Shown here: positions 34,177 to 43,205 of the stretch, piece after piece
Layout of the letters: every line of letters begins with the position of its first letter
How positions within the stretch are numbered: position 1 is the stretch's first letter
Assembly (NCBI RefSeq): GCF_900106745.1
Contig: NZ_FNNV01000001.1
Span: forward strand, 558,001-622,000
Source: Paenibacillus sp. CF384
Lineage (GTDB): Bacteria; Bacillota; Bacilli; Paenibacillales; Paenibacillaceae
Direction of reading: 5' to 3'
Length of the DNA: 64,000 nucleotides
Program-made: the position numbers and the translations under genes
The notes under the pieces: model-generated
Databases searched by the model: none
What the model saw: the letters and a program-made list of their open reading frames with translations, nothing else
What the model was told of the DNA's origin: nothing

Positions 34177-34779
34177 TCATTCTTCATCGAGTACAATATC
34201 CATGCAATACAAGAGGTTAAGCGCTTCGGGCAGCATAAATTTCGCTTGGCGGATTCGATTCTGGCTAGGATCAATTTGATAATGAAGCGCGTGGGAGAGG
34301 TCTGCTCCGGATAAATTCGTGTCACCGAACATACTTTCCGTGAAATCCGAGCCCCTTAAATTGGCTTTCGAGAGATCCGCTTCTCGGAAATCAACATCTT
34401 TGACGGAACAATTCGTGATCGTCGATTGCGGCAATGCAACGCCGATGAAGGTGGAGTGATTTAACGTGCAATCTTCGAATTTGAGCAAGCCCGGCACCGC
34501 GATTCGCGGCCATTCCGCTTCCGACCAATTGATCCCGACAAGCTTCGATTGTATGAAATGAACCTGAGAGAACTTGCTGTCCGCAACCTTCATGAGGTTC
34601 AAATCGCAGCGGATAAACGTGCAGCCTGTAAATTTGCATTCATTGAATACGGTTTCGCTCAACTCACAATTCGTAAACGTACAATCGTAGAAATTGACCG
34701 CGACGACTTCCTCTTTACTAAACTTGATATCCTTGAATTGCTCATCGAAATATTCGCTCTCCGTGAACACCTTAGTCAC
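34177..34779 (-). CDS. pentapeptide repeat protein
   Basis: 200 aa made largely of A(D/N)LXX-type repeats, for example NCELSETVFNECKFTGCTF and ADLSKANLRGSDFTESMFG, which fold as a right-handed quadrilateral beta helix. Some family members mimic DNA and protect gyrase (Qnr, MfpA), but most have no known role. The length is near that of Qnr proteins (about 218 aa), but I see nothing specific enough to assign quinolone protection. It follows the DUF2332 gene by 46 bases on the same strand. Confidence 0.88.
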   Translation of the reverse strand: MTKVFTESEYFDEQFKDIKFSKEEVVAVNFYDCTFTNCELSETVFNECKFTGCTFIRCDLNLMKVADSKFSQVHFIQSKLVGINWSEAEWPRIAVPGLLKFEDCTLNHSTFIGVALPQSTITNCSVKDVDFREADLSKANLRGSDFTESMFGDTNLSGADLSHALHYQIDPSQNRIRQAKFMLPEALNLLYCMDIVLDEE

Positions 34780-34825
34780 ATCCTTATTTCTTAATACGGC
34801 TAATCGTGGTCATGGCATCTCTAAA

Positions 34826-35851
34826 CTAGCGTTTCCAACTGAGCCACCTGGCATGTCCGTCCGTCTCGGCGAGCACCATACTCTGAAATCGGCCATCCCT
34901 ATAGTAATCGAGATGCAAATCGAGATCCCACATATTATTGTAGAGGTGATAGACCTCTCTTGTCTCCCCCAATATGCGAATTTGTTCGAACAAGTGGTGT
35001 TTATCTGCGAGGCTAAGCTGATTCGCCACATGCGTATGAAAGATGCACAAGGCCTGTTCCTCCGAGGTCGCCACTGCCGCCGAATCCAAACAAGCCAAGG
35101 CATCGCCTTCAATGAATCGTACAGCTTGATTGTCAAAAATGCCGGCCGCCTCTTCAAAATGGTTCATCCGCTCACGATGCTCCGGCCAAATTAAAGCCTT
35201 CATCCACATTCGATCCTCCGACTGATGAAGACGATTCACATGGAGATCAATTCCGATCCTGGATGCCACCGGAGGACTATCCGAGTAGAGGAATGGAAGG
35301 TTCGGGCCGCGCAGAGAAGTGGTCAAAGTGATTGGAGATTGCTGGTTGCCATAATACCCTTCGACATTGTCATAGGCATACCTATACTTATCCCAGAACA
35401 ACTGCAGTCCGGCGCTCGTTCCGATCTCAATCAATGCAAGAGGTTTGTTCGATAGATGGTGGATGAGGCAGAACGCCGGATACAGATACGCACAGCGGCG
35501 AACCTCGTTCGTCTGAACCAGCTTCGTAGTCAGCAGTTGAACAAGCTCGCCCTGGTAGAGCAGGCAGAACGACTTGAAAGGTTCAAAAGCTGCTGCAGCG
35601 TCCCTCGGATTCGGTACAATACTCGCATAGTAATATTTTAACTCATGCTCGAATTCATTCAGCAGCAAATAATGAACAGCACCCAGCAAGAGGTTCGGAA
35701 TTGGCTGTCCTTCCCTGCCTGCGGAAGCCAAGCGCAGCAAGTCATCGTCACCTGCAATTCGGCTGGAAAGCTGCTCATACAAGCTGCTTGATCCCTTGCA
35801 TTCTTTCTCGGCAAATCTTCTGAAGCGCTCGGATATGCTCGAAATCTCCAT
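34826..35851 (-). CDS. DUF2332 family protein
   Basis: 341 aa. The length, the PIPNLLLGAVHYLLL segment, the repeated LIEIGTSAGLQL glycine motif and the C-terminal hydrophobic strand match the DUF2332 family of unknown function. The glycine motif recalls SAM-dependent methyltransferases. The ATG has GGAGGTGGACG upstream. Probably cotranscribed with the pentapeptide gene. Confidence 0.82.
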   Translation of the reverse strand: MEISSISERFRRFAEKECKGSSSLYEQLSSRIAGDDDLLRLASAGREGQPIPNLLLGAVHYLLLNEFEHELKYYYASIVPNPRDAAAAFEPFKSFCLLYQGELVQLLTTKLVQTNEVRRCAYLYPAFCLIHHLSNKPLALIEIGTSAGLQLFWDKYRYAYDNVEGYYGNQQSPITLTTSLRGPNLPFLYSDSPPVASRIGIDLHVNRLHQSEDRMWMKALIWPEHRERMNHFEEAAGIFDNQAVRFIEGDALACLDSAAVATSEEQALCIFHTHVANQLSLADKHHLFEQIRILGETREVYHLYNNMWDLDLHLDYYRDGRFQSMVLAETDGHARWLSWKR

Positions 35852-35953
35852 ACGTCCACCTCCAACAATTATCGCTCAGTTAGAGTGTAGCATCGCATTT
35901 CGATAAACAGAACCATCATTATTCTATCCATACAATAAGTATTATTTATCACT

Positions 35954-35991
35954 AAAAAAAGACTGCCAAAGGTAGCCTTAATAAGACAGTC
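35954..35991 (-). terminator. second terminator-like hairpin in GNAT-DUF2332 gap
   Basis: GACTGCC at 35961-35967 pairs with GACAGTC at 35985-35991 (one G-U), with an inner AAGG/CCTT stem and seven T on the minus strand. With the hairpin at 36023-36060 it forms a double stop after the GNAT gene. Confidence 0.7.
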
Positions 35992-36022
35992 CCCGGTCTT
36001 GTTGGTAATGATCGCAAGTCAA

Positions 36023-36060
36023 TAAAAAAAATCAACGACGCATTATTCCATCGTTGATTT
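36023..36060 (-). terminator. terminator overlapping the GNAT gene end
   Basis: AAATCAACGA at 36029-36038 pairs with TCGTTGATTT at 36051-36060; the TAA stop at 36043 is in the loop and the minus strand continues with an eight-T run. Confidence 0.8.
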
Positions 36061-36612
36061 CTGTTGCAGCCATTCCTCATACTCGCTCTTCGTGAGCCCG
36101 TAGATATATTCGTCGTAATGTTTGCCTTTTGTGAAGATCATGTCACGCAGGCAGCCTTCTTGCTTAAAGCCCAGATGCTCTTGCAGCGCAATGGAACTGT
36201 TATTGAAGGCATAAACATGGGCATTAGCCTTGTTATAGCGCAGCTCCTCGAAATAATAGCCAAGAATCAGTTTAACCGCCTCCGATGCATAACCTTGACG
36301 CCAATGCTCGCGGAAGATCGCAATGCCGTATTTGAATGTGCCATTTCGCGGATCGCAATTGCTCGTACACAAACTGCCGACCAGCACGCCTTCAAGCGTC
36401 TCAATGGACAGCCAAATATTGTCTCCTTCAACCGGATGGTCGACCTTCTCTTCCGCCCATGCCTTCGTACCTTCTTCGGTTCTTGGAAAATGAATCATAT
36501 CGCTTAGCCGAGCACCTTCAGAATCGCGGTCATTCTGATGATAGTCCTCCCAATCGCCGAATTCCAGTGGCCTCAGTCTGATCTTACTGCCTTCCCACAT
36601 GTAGGATATCAT
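36043..36612 (-). CDS. GNAT family N-acetyltransferase (RimJ/RimL type)
   Basis: 189 aa. IRLRPLEFGDWEDYHQND starts the domain. YGIAIFREHWRQGYASEAVKLI is motif A with the acetyl-CoA pyrophosphate loop (RQGYA), and HLGFKQEGCLRD is motif B. Acetylates an amine of a protein N-terminus or small molecule; the target is unknown. The ATG follows GGGAGGCGAG. Monocistronic by its double terminator. Confidence 0.88.
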   Translation of the reverse strand: MISYMWEGSKIRLRPLEFGDWEDYHQNDRDSEGARLSDMIHFPRTEEGTKAWAEEKVDHPVEGDNIWLSIETLEGVLVGSLCTSNCDPRNGTFKYGIAIFREHWRQGYASEAVKLILGYYFEELRYNKANAHVYAFNNSSIALQEHLGFKQEGCLRDMIFTKGKHYDEYIYGLTKSEYEEWLQQKSTME

Positions 36613-36657
36613 GGTTGCTCGCCTCCCTCGTTCTCAGGCGTATCTTACCATTAATTC

Positions 36658-37713
36658 TCAGCCAAGCATAGCTGCTTGCCGCTTATACATGTCCTCCACA
36701 ACAAGACAAGCCATAGCTTCCACAACAGGTACGATTCTTGGACAAATGCAAGGATCATGTCGGCCTATCGTTTGAATCTCTTGTTCCTGGCCGTCCACGT
36801 TAATCGTCTGCTGAGGTACGGATATCGATGATGTCGGTTTAACGCTGACCCGAAACACGATGTCTTGTCCGTTGCTGATTCCGCCCACAATGCCGCCTGC
36901 ATGATTGCTTGTAAAACCGCCGCTGTTCATGCCGTCATTGTGCTCACTGCCCAGCATCACAGCCGCTTCGAAGCCGGCGCCGAATTCGATCCCTTTAATC
37001 GCGCCGATGGACAGCATGGCTTTGGCCAGCTCGGCATCCAATTTGTCGAAGACAGGTTCGCCAAGACCCGGCATCACCCCGCGAATGCGGCATTCCACGA
37101 TTCCGCCGCAGCTATCGCCGACTGAAGCTAAATGCTCGATTTTGCGAATCATTTCCTTCGCAGCCTCAGGGTCACAGGCACGGACCGCATTTTGCTCGAT
37201 GATGGATTCATCGAAGGTTTCGCATTTAATGCCGCCGATTTCGCGCGAGTATGCAATAACGTCAACACCGCGTCGCTCAAGCAATTTACGTGCAATCGCA
37301 CCTCCGGCTACACGGGCCGCCGTTTCTCTCCCTGAAGCGCGCCCGCTGCCGCGGTGATCGCGAATGCCGTATTTCTGCAAATACGTAAAGTCCGCATGTC
37401 CGGGGCGAAAAGCATGCTGAATCGAGCCATATGCCTCCGGTCTCATATCATGATTATGCAAAATAATGAATAGCGGCGTCCCTGTTGTTCGGCCTTCGAA
37501 CACACCGGACTCGATATGAACAATATCGTATTCCTTGCGAGGCGAAGTCACGGAAGATTGTCCCGGTTTACGCCGATCCATCTGCTTCTGAATATAAGCT
37601 TCATCGATTTCAACACCTGGCGTAACGCCATCTACAATGACGCCGACTGAAGCGCCATGCGATTCTCCGTAGGTAGTGATTTTGAACCGTTCGCCGAATG
37701 TATTGCCTGCCAT
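36658..37713 (-). CDS. aroC: chorismate synthase
   Basis: 351 aa from the ATG at 37713, which has GAGGAGG nine bases upstream. GESHGASVGVIVDGVTPG and RGSGRASGRETAARVAGG are signature motifs, with the flavin- and EPSP-binding His and Arg residues. It converts EPSP to chorismate, the last shared step of aromatic amino acid synthesis, using reduced FMN. It follows aroA by 17 bases, so the last two shikimate steps are cotranscribed. Confidence 0.96.
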   Translation of the reverse strand: MAGNTFGERFKITTYGESHGASVGVIVDGVTPGVEIDEAYIQKQMDRRKPGQSSVTSPRKEYDIVHIESGVFEGRTTGTPLFIILHNHDMRPEAYGSIQHAFRPGHADFTYLQKYGIRDHRGSGRASGRETAARVAGGAIARKLLERRGVDVIAYSREIGGIKCETFDESIIEQNAVRACDPEAAKEMIRKIEHLASVGDSCGGIVECRIRGVMPGLGEPVFDKLDAELAKAMLSIGAIKGIEFGAGFEAAVMLGSEHNDGMNSGGFTSNHAGGIVGGISNGQDIVFRVSVKPTSSISVPQQTINVDGQEQEIQTIGRHDPCICPRIVPVVEAMACLVVEDMYKRQAAMLG

Positions 37714-37730
37714 TAGATTGGCCTCCTCTA

Positions 37731-39077
37731 TTAATAGTCGACTTGGATACCAAGTCCGGCCAGCTGCTCGAAATACCCCGGGCAAGTCTTGGATACACAG
37801 CCGGGATCAGAAATTCGGATATCGTGAACCCGCAGACCAATCAGTGAAAGCGCCATAGCCATCCGATGATCGTCATGGGAATCAACCAGCGTGGGAACGG
37901 GCATCCCTGGATAAACCGTTAAACCATCCTCATGCTCTTCTACCCGAATTCCCAGCTTAGTTAGCTCTGCACAAATCGCTGCGATACGATCGCACTCATG
38001 ATGCCTGATATGCGCAGCATCCTTTAACGTAATAGGACCATCTGCGAACACAGCCATTGCTGCAACCGTTAGCGTCTGATCCGACCATTTCTTCATGCTT
38101 AGCGTGAACCCGCCTTTAAGCTGATCCGTTCCTTCCACCTCAACGTAATTCTCTCCATGAGTAACCGTACATCCCATCTGCTCCAAAATCTGCAGCATCT
38201 CGATATCAGGCTGACTTGTTCTGGCTGCATGAATGCCTTCAGTCCGAACTCGGCCTCCGGTCAGTGCGGCAATAGCCCAGAAATAACAACAAGTGGAGAC
38301 GTCCGGCTCCAACTGATAGGCCCTTCCTTCATATTTTCCTTGAGGAACCGTGATGGATTGACCATCCGGCGACACTTCAGCTTCAATGCCGAAGTCAGCC
38401 ATCATATCCAGTGTCATCTGAACGTAGTCTCTCTGAACCACTTCTCCATCAATGCGTATCGTTAGCTGTTCCTTCGCGTATGGGGCAGCGATTAACAACC
38501 CACTTAGAAATTGACTGGATGTGTTGCCAGGAATCGTAACCTCGCCGCCATTCAAGCCGGATGCATCCAGCATGTAGGGAAGGCTATGTTCGGCCATCGT
38601 GTATTCGAATTTGGCACCGAGCTTGGTTAATGAAGCAAGCAAAGGAGCTTGGGGTCGCTCGCTCATCCGCTTGCTCCCGCTCACTGTCCACTTGCCATGA
38701 CCGACCGCAAGCGCACCGGGCAGGAATCTTGCCACCGTGCCAGCAGCGCCGACATATAAATTCGCCGATGTAGTGGGCCACTCTCCGCCGCAGCCTTCAA
38801 TGGAAGCCGTCTCTTGCTGAACAGCCGCCGCTACGCCAAGTTTCTTTAACGAATCGATGCACCAATACGAGTCGTCACTCTTCAGAATGCCGTGCAGTTC
38901 GGATTTCCCTTGGGCAAGTGCAGCTATAATTAGCGCTCTGTTGGTGAGGCTTTTACTGCCAGGTACTCGAATCGTACCTTGAACCAGTGACTTCGGAGAA
39001 CTGATTCTTACTTCAAGTCGATCGTTATTCGCCGACCACGGAGAACGCGCTTCTAAATCCGGATGTATCGTTGTCAT
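37731..39077 (-). CDS. aroA: 5-enolpyruvylshikimate-3-phosphate synthase
   Basis: 448 aa from the ATG at 39077 (AGAGGTGG upstream), with a roughly 20-residue extra N-terminus. VPGSKSLTNRAL carries the substrate Lys and Arg, SSQFLSG the S3P site, KWSDQ the catalytic Asp, RHHECDR the Glu, and DSHDDHRMAMAL the late motif. In the loop that contacts PEP and glyphosate the usual GNAGTAMRP reads GAAGTVARF, so the Asn and Pro positions are changed. It transfers enolpyruvyl from PEP to shikimate-3-phosphate. A LysR gene is divergent. Confidence 0.94.
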   Translation of the reverse strand: MTTIHPDLEARSPWSANNDRLEVRISSPKSLVQGTIRVPGSKSLTNRALIIAALAQGKSELHGILKSDDSYWCIDSLKKLGVAAAVQQETASIEGCGGEWPTTSANLYVGAAGTVARFLPGALAVGHGKWTVSGSKRMSERPQAPLLASLTKLGAKFEYTMAEHSLPYMLDASGLNGGEVTIPGNTSSQFLSGLLIAAPYAKEQLTIRIDGEVVQRDYVQMTLDMMADFGIEAEVSPDGQSITVPQGKYEGRAYQLEPDVSTCCYFWAIAALTGGRVRTEGIHAARTSQPDIEMLQILEQMGCTVTHGENYVEVEGTDQLKGGFTLSMKKWSDQTLTVAAMAVFADGPITLKDAAHIRHHECDRIAAICAELTKLGIRVEEHEDGLTVYPGMPVPTLVDSHDDHRMAMALSLIGLRVHDIRISDPGCVSKTCPGYFEQLAGLGIQVDY

Positions 39078-39186
39078 TTCCGTCCACCTCTTTAGGAGTA
39101 ATTGATCTATCCCGATTATAATGAGATACTTGAAATAAATGAAATCGGAATATTCAATCGTTGCCATAAAGGTGGTTTATGTCAAA

Positions 39187-40071
39187 ATGATCAATTTAGA
39201 GTGGTATCGGATTTTTCTGCATACGGCGCGACATCGAAATTTAACGAAAGCCGCGCAAGAGCTGCATGTCACGCAGCCGTCTGTCAGTTATGCGATTAAG
39301 CAGATGGAGGATGCGATGGGCGTGCAGCTCTTTCACCGATTATCCAAAGGTGTCGAACTCACGGCCGAAGGTCAGGCCCTGCTCGACTATGTCGAGCAAT
39401 CCTTCTCGATGCTGGATTCCGCGCAGAAGCATCTACACAATCTGAAGCAGTTGCACGCCGGTGAGATCCGGATCGGAGCGAGCGACTCCCTCATCAAGCA
39501 TCTGCTGCTTCCGCATCTGAATACCTTTCACCGGGAGCATCCGGGCATTCGAATTCGTCTCTCTCATGGCAAAACGCCCGACATCACTCGGCGCCTGCTG
39601 GATGGTGAGATTGATTGCGCTATGCTGCATTTGCCCATACAGAATCCACAGCTGCTGATTCATACGATGGCAACGATTGAGGATTGTTTTGTTGTCGGAG
39701 TGGATTATAAGGAACTGACCGAGCGGACACTTTCCATTCAGGAGCTGGCTGATCTGCCCTTGATCTTACTCTCACCCGGCAGCAGCACACGTAACTTTGT
39801 GGATCAATGGTTTGCGGCAAAAGGGGTAATGGTGCGGCCGGATATTGAGCTTGGTAGCGTTGATTTATTGGTGGAGTTCGCAAGTTTGAACTATGGGGCG
39901 GCATTGATCAGCCGATCTTTTGTAGAGGAGGAGCTGCGCAGCGGGAGGTTGCTCGAGCTCAAGTTGGATGTGTCTCTTCCGACTCGTGAGATTGGATTTG
40001 CAGTGAGGCGAGATAAGAAGCTCTCCGTTGCAGCGGAAAGCTTCGTTCGGCGTATTCGCGAAGCGGAGTGA
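39187..40071 (+). CDS. LysR family transcriptional regulator
   Basis: 294 aa, the usual LysR length, from the ATG at 39187, which has AAAGGTGG upstream. The winged helix is LTKAAQELHVTQPSVSYAIK, and the substrate-binding domain begins at GEIRIGASDS. It is divergent from aroA-aroC across 109 bases, so it may control those genes or simply itself. The effector is unknown. Confidence 0.9.
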   Translation: MINLEWYRIFLHTARHRNLTKAAQELHVTQPSVSYAIKQMEDAMGVQLFHRLSKGVELTAEGQALLDYVEQSFSMLDSAQKHLHNLKQLHAGEIRIGASDSLIKHLLLPHLNTFHREHPGIRIRLSHGKTPDITRRLLDGEIDCAMLHLPIQNPQLLIHTMATIEDCFVVGVDYKELTERTLSIQELADLPLILLSPGSSTRNFVDQWFAAKGVMVRPDIELGSVDLLVEFASLNYGAALISRSFVEEELRSGRLLELKLDVSLPTREIGFAVRRDKKLSVAAESFVRRIREAE

Positions 40072-40078
40072 GGAATGG

Positions 40079-40702
40079 TTATTTGATCTCTGCAGCAAGT
40101 AGTTCACTAATCGTAACAAGTTTGTACCCTTGTTCGATTAGCTCCGGTACGAGGATTTGAATGGCCGCAAGAGATTGCGATCGATCTCCGAATCCATCAT
40201 GGAATAAGAGAATACTTCCCTCTCGTATCTCAGCGCGTGACACCTTGACGATGTGATCCGTTCCCGGCATATCCCAGTCACGGGTATCGAGATTCGTCGC
40301 GTGAATGATGGGATAGTTGAATTGCTCGCATACGGCGATCAGGTCGTCGTTATATTCCAGATAGGGCGGCCGAAACGTCGTCGGACGTTTGCCAATCACG
40401 TCGATAATGATCTGTTCAGCGCGACGAAGCTCCTCCGACTGCTCCTCTTTGCTCAAACTTGCCATATGCGGATGAGTGAAGCTGTGATTGCCGAACTCAT
40501 GCCCTTCCGCGTCCATTCGTTGTGCGACATCTGGAAATTTCTCCATATTCGACCCTTGTACGTAGAAGGTTGCTTTTGCACCATGCTCCTTGAATACTTG
40601 GAGGAATTGCGGCGTCCATTCCGGATTCGGCCCATCATCGAATGTGATTGCGATTAACTTGTCCGAAGTTGTTACTTCATTGTAGATACGTGCAGCTTTC
40701 AA
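40079..40702 (-). CDS. polysaccharide deacetylase (NodB homology domain)
   Basis: 207 aa from a TTG at 40702, chosen because GGGGGAG lies six bases upstream and a terminator lies further upstream at 40728-40765. ITFDDGPNPEWT (catalytic Asp), HSFTHPHM (zinc His pair) and FRPPYLEYN are NodB motifs 1-3. The enzyme removes acetyl groups from GlcNAc or MurNAc polymers. No signal peptide or lipid anchor is visible, which is unusual for a cell-wall enzyme. Confidence 0.87.
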   Translation of the reverse strand: MKAARIYNEVTTSDKLIAITFDDGPNPEWTPQFLQVFKEHGAKATFYVQGSNMEKFPDVAQRMDAEGHEFGNHSFTHPHMASLSKEEQSEELRRAEQIIIDVIGKRPTTFRPPYLEYNDDLIAVCEQFNYPIIHATNLDTRDWDMPGTDHIVKVSRAEIREGSILLFHDGFGDRSQSLAAIQILVPELIEQGYKLVTISELLAAEIK

Positions 40703-40727
40703 CTTGATCTCCCCCTTATTGGAATTC

Positions 40728-40765
40728 AAAAAAAAGACTACAAAAATCATAACGATTCTGTAGTC
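40728..40765 (-). terminator. terminator after second PhyH gene
   Basis: GACTACA/TGTAGTC at 40736-40742 and 40759-40765, with an inner AATC/GATT stem and eight T on the minus strand. Confidence 0.8.
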
Positions 40766-40775
40766 CTTCTTCAAA

Positions 40776-41612
40776 TTATTCGTGAGTTGGCTCGATAGCC
40801 GGGAAGCCGATCTTCTGCCAGCGGAACAGGTGCTTGGCACGATCCGACATTTGCTCGTACGTTTCTTGCGGGATCTGAACGCGGTTATCGCGGTGGCTTG
40901 CACTGTAGATAAGAGCAAGGTTCGGACGAATTTCGTTACCGCGGTTAGGTGTTCCACGGTGCCACATACGTACATCGCGAAGCAGGATGGAGCCAGCAGG
41001 CATATGGACTTTCATCGAATGCATATGCGGTGCCAATTTCTCAGGATCCGGGCCGTTTGGACCGTAGTAGTTATCCGGCAGCAAATGCGTGCCGCCCGGC
41101 CAAATTTCCATTGGTCCGTTGCCGTCGTGAACATCGACGAGCGGAATGTTGAACACAAGATCCGTGATCGGCAGGTGCGTCGTGCACAAATCGCCGAAAC
41201 GAGCGCCGTAATCCGGGTGAACCGGCTGCGATTTCTGACCGCCTGGCAGCGACGTGTTGGAAGAGAACAGCGTAACCGAGTAGTCTTTGCCTAGAATACG
41301 ATCCATAATGGCAAGCGCAAAAGGATGCTCAATAACCAGGGAATCGTTGAATGGCGCTTCGAACGGAAGGAAAATACCCAAGTGGTTCGTGCCTTCGTTA
41401 AAGCCCGTTTTATTCAAATAAATCTCTTTACCGTGTTTATCGATGAACCAGTTCATCGCGTCTGTGAACGCTTTCTTAAGTTCAGCGACTTTCTCCTTCG
41501 GCAGGACGCCTTCTAGGATTACATATCCGTTAACGCGGATCAGGTTTTCGGCAAGTTGAATATTCTCTTCACTTAGCGTTAGAGTATCGATTTCATGTTG
41601 ACTAACTTTCAC
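40776..41612 (-). CDS. phytanoyl-CoA dioxygenase (PhyH) family protein
   Basis: 278 aa. The iron ligands are probably HPDYGARF (His-x-Asp) and MWHRGTPNRGNEIRPNLAL, which has the distal His and the 2-oxoglutarate Arg. The GTG start follows GTGAGGTG. An Fe(II)/2-oxoglutarate hydroxylase with unknown substrate, only distantly similar to the PhyH protein at 33132-34043. It is a single-gene unit. Confidence 0.87.
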   Translation of the reverse strand: MKVSQHEIDTLTLSEENIQLAENLIRVNGYVILEGVLPKEKVAELKKAFTDAMNWFIDKHGKEIYLNKTGFNEGTNHLGIFLPFEAPFNDSLVIEHPFALAIMDRILGKDYSVTLFSSNTSLPGGQKSQPVHPDYGARFGDLCTTHLPITDLVFNIPLVDVHDGNGPMEIWPGGTHLLPDNYYGPNGPDPEKLAPHMHSMKVHMPAGSILLRDVRMWHRGTPNRGNEIRPNLALIYSASHRDNRVQIPQETYEQMSDRAKHLFRWQKIGFPAIEPTHE

Positions 41613-42028
41613 AATGATTCACCTCACGTAATGGATGTCGATCGAGTAGACTGCTAGTTTCTTTTCTAAAATATCATTTTTGATTCCGAAATACTAAACT
41701 TATCTTCCGATTGATGCATCACATTGCAAGATAATGCCCGGATGAAATTCTTGGGATTCTCTATAAGAAGGCATTGAAACGATGTATACAGCTTGAACTG
41801 GCGCCCCGTCAGCTTCGTGCATGAGTGCTCGGAGAGCTCTGAATTAGTATGGCTGTAATGCTGCATCTCATACTGAATTGCAAGATTTCGCTGCAAAGCG
41901 CAATCATCTTCTTTGACTCTCATCAACCTATCTTCGGATTCGTGTGCAGGAATATTAGTGCGTGGTGTCGCTATGAAGGGAATTCATTCAACTTCGACAG
42001 CCGCTTATACGTTGAGAATGCCCGACAC
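41613..42028. other. 416-base gap without a supported gene
   Basis: It contains the upstream region of the PhyH gene and the downstream region of the methyltransferase gene. An 86-codon minus frame at 41666-41926 has no convincing ribosome site or recognisable motif. I see no hairpin terminator and no repeat here. It may be a decayed regulator gene, but I cannot show that. Confidence 0.4.
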
Positions 42029-42817
42029 CTAGCCCGAAGCAGCAGCTTCGATCAAATAATAAAATCCGGTCGTACGGATTCCTTGCGTAGTGGCATGTTT
42101 CTCAAATTGAGATACGATACCCGCATAACAAGTTTCCCGCACATAGTGGGAATAACGCTCTCGCTGGCCGAAACACAGCATGTTCAGCACATCTTCTACT
42201 GATGGAATCCAGACCGATTCTCTGATCCGCGACATATGAATGTCAACAAGTCCACTCGATTCCAATCGTTCCTGCACTCTATCCAAGATCGGCGTACCCA
42301 GCGTCGGTGGCTGGAAGATTCCCGGAAAACACAATCCAAGCTCCCCTCCCTCTCCATTCCCGTCACCCGGATGATAGAAGATCACTTTACCGCCCGGACG
42401 AACGACTCTGTTCCCCTCTTTATACCAGCTGCCTGGACCTTTCTTCGTGTAAGCCACATCAAACGCATCATCGCCAAATGGCAATGAATGATGCGTATCA
42501 CCTTGAACATAACGGACATTCGGTTTCCGATGGAGATTCGCCGTCTCCAGAAATCCCTCCGTTACATCTAGACCTACAATCTCTTCAACATAAGCCGCCC
42601 AACGATTGGTATACTCCCCATGACCGCATCCAACATCGAGCACTTTTCCGCCCATAACAGCCGCAAGCTTGTCCGTCAGCACAGTTTCCCCAGGCGTGCC
42701 GTCAACTACGCCGTTCCATGTAAACTCATATTTACCTGACCTTGCTGCCAGTTCTTTACACCATGCGAACGATTGCGGACTTAAATAATCCGGATGTTTC
42801 GTAATCTCTGGAAACAT
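42029..42817 (-). CDS. class I SAM-dependent methyltransferase
   Basis: 262 aa from the ATG at 42817, which has GGAGGCG nine bases upstream. GKVLDVGCGHGEYTNRWA is motif I and VGLDVTEGFLETA the acidic ribose-binding motif; FDVAYTKKGPGSWYKEGNRV follows. The N-terminal 50 residues (SPQSFAWCKELAARSG) are of the kind seen in small-molecule methyltransferases. Substrate unknown. It begins 21 bases after the small zinc protein gene, so they may share a message. Confidence 0.88.
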   Translation of the reverse strand: MFPEITKHPDYLSPQSFAWCKELAARSGKYEFTWNGVVDGTPGETVLTDKLAAVMGGKVLDVGCGHGEYTNRWAAYVEEIVGLDVTEGFLETANLHRKPNVRYVQGDTHHSLPFGDDAFDVAYTKKGPGSWYKEGNRVVRPGGKVIFYHPGDGNGEGGELGLCFPGIFQPPTLGTPILDRVQERLESSGLVDIHMSRIRESVWIPSVEDVLNMLCFGQRERYSHYVRETCYAGIVSQFEKHATTQGIRTTGFYYLIEAAASG

Positions 42818-42838
42818 TGTGATTTCGCCTCCCAACGA

Positions 42839-43048
42839 CTATTTCTCCGAATCCGCATTGCTCCTTTTAAACTTGTTCAGACACTCCATACAAATACATG
42901 ATTTATTCAGCTGTTCCGCCGGCACCAGCTCAAATATCCCTTCTGGAAACTCTTCGCTGCTGCACCAACAGGCATGGTTTCCTTCACAATTATTACGCTT
43001 GCGACAGATGGGACATTCGTTCGCTGCTTTTCCATCATCCTTCATCAT
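42839..43048 (-). CDS. cysteine-rich CWC family zinc-binding protein
   Basis: 69 aa. ECPICRKRNNC, CWCSS and CICMEC give the eight-cysteine pattern of the CWC family, expected to bind zinc. Function unknown. The ATGATG start has an AGGTGATC ribosome site. First gene of a pair with the methyltransferase. Confidence 0.82.
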   Translation of the reverse strand: MMKDDGKAANECPICRKRNNCEGNHACWCSSEEFPEGIFELVPAEQLNKSCICMECLNKFKRSNADSEK

Positions 43049-43156
43049 CGATCACCTATCCTATTCGTACTTACACTGCATGCCGATCACAGAGTACCCT
43101 CTCTTACACGAACTATATACATTCCATTTACCGAATCGAACCTCCTTCTACACAAA

Positions 43157-43183
43157 GAAAAAAGCCGCGAAGAAATCACGGCT
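43157..43183 (-). terminator. terminator after WG-repeat gene
   Basis: AGCCG and CGGCT form the core stem, followed by a six-T run on the minus strand, about 20 bases after the stop at 43206. Confidence 0.7.
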
Positions 43184-43205
43184 CTTCCAGCAAGCATCAA
43201 CCCGA

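Noticed and set aside
34177..34779. Qnr-type quinolone resistance protein
   Set aside because: Only the pentapeptide pattern and approximate length agree, and such repeats are widespread with other roles.
41666..41926. 86-codon minus-strand frame in the PhyH-methyltransferase gap
   Set aside because: No convincing ribosome site, domain or neighbour link; noted only as a possible remnant.
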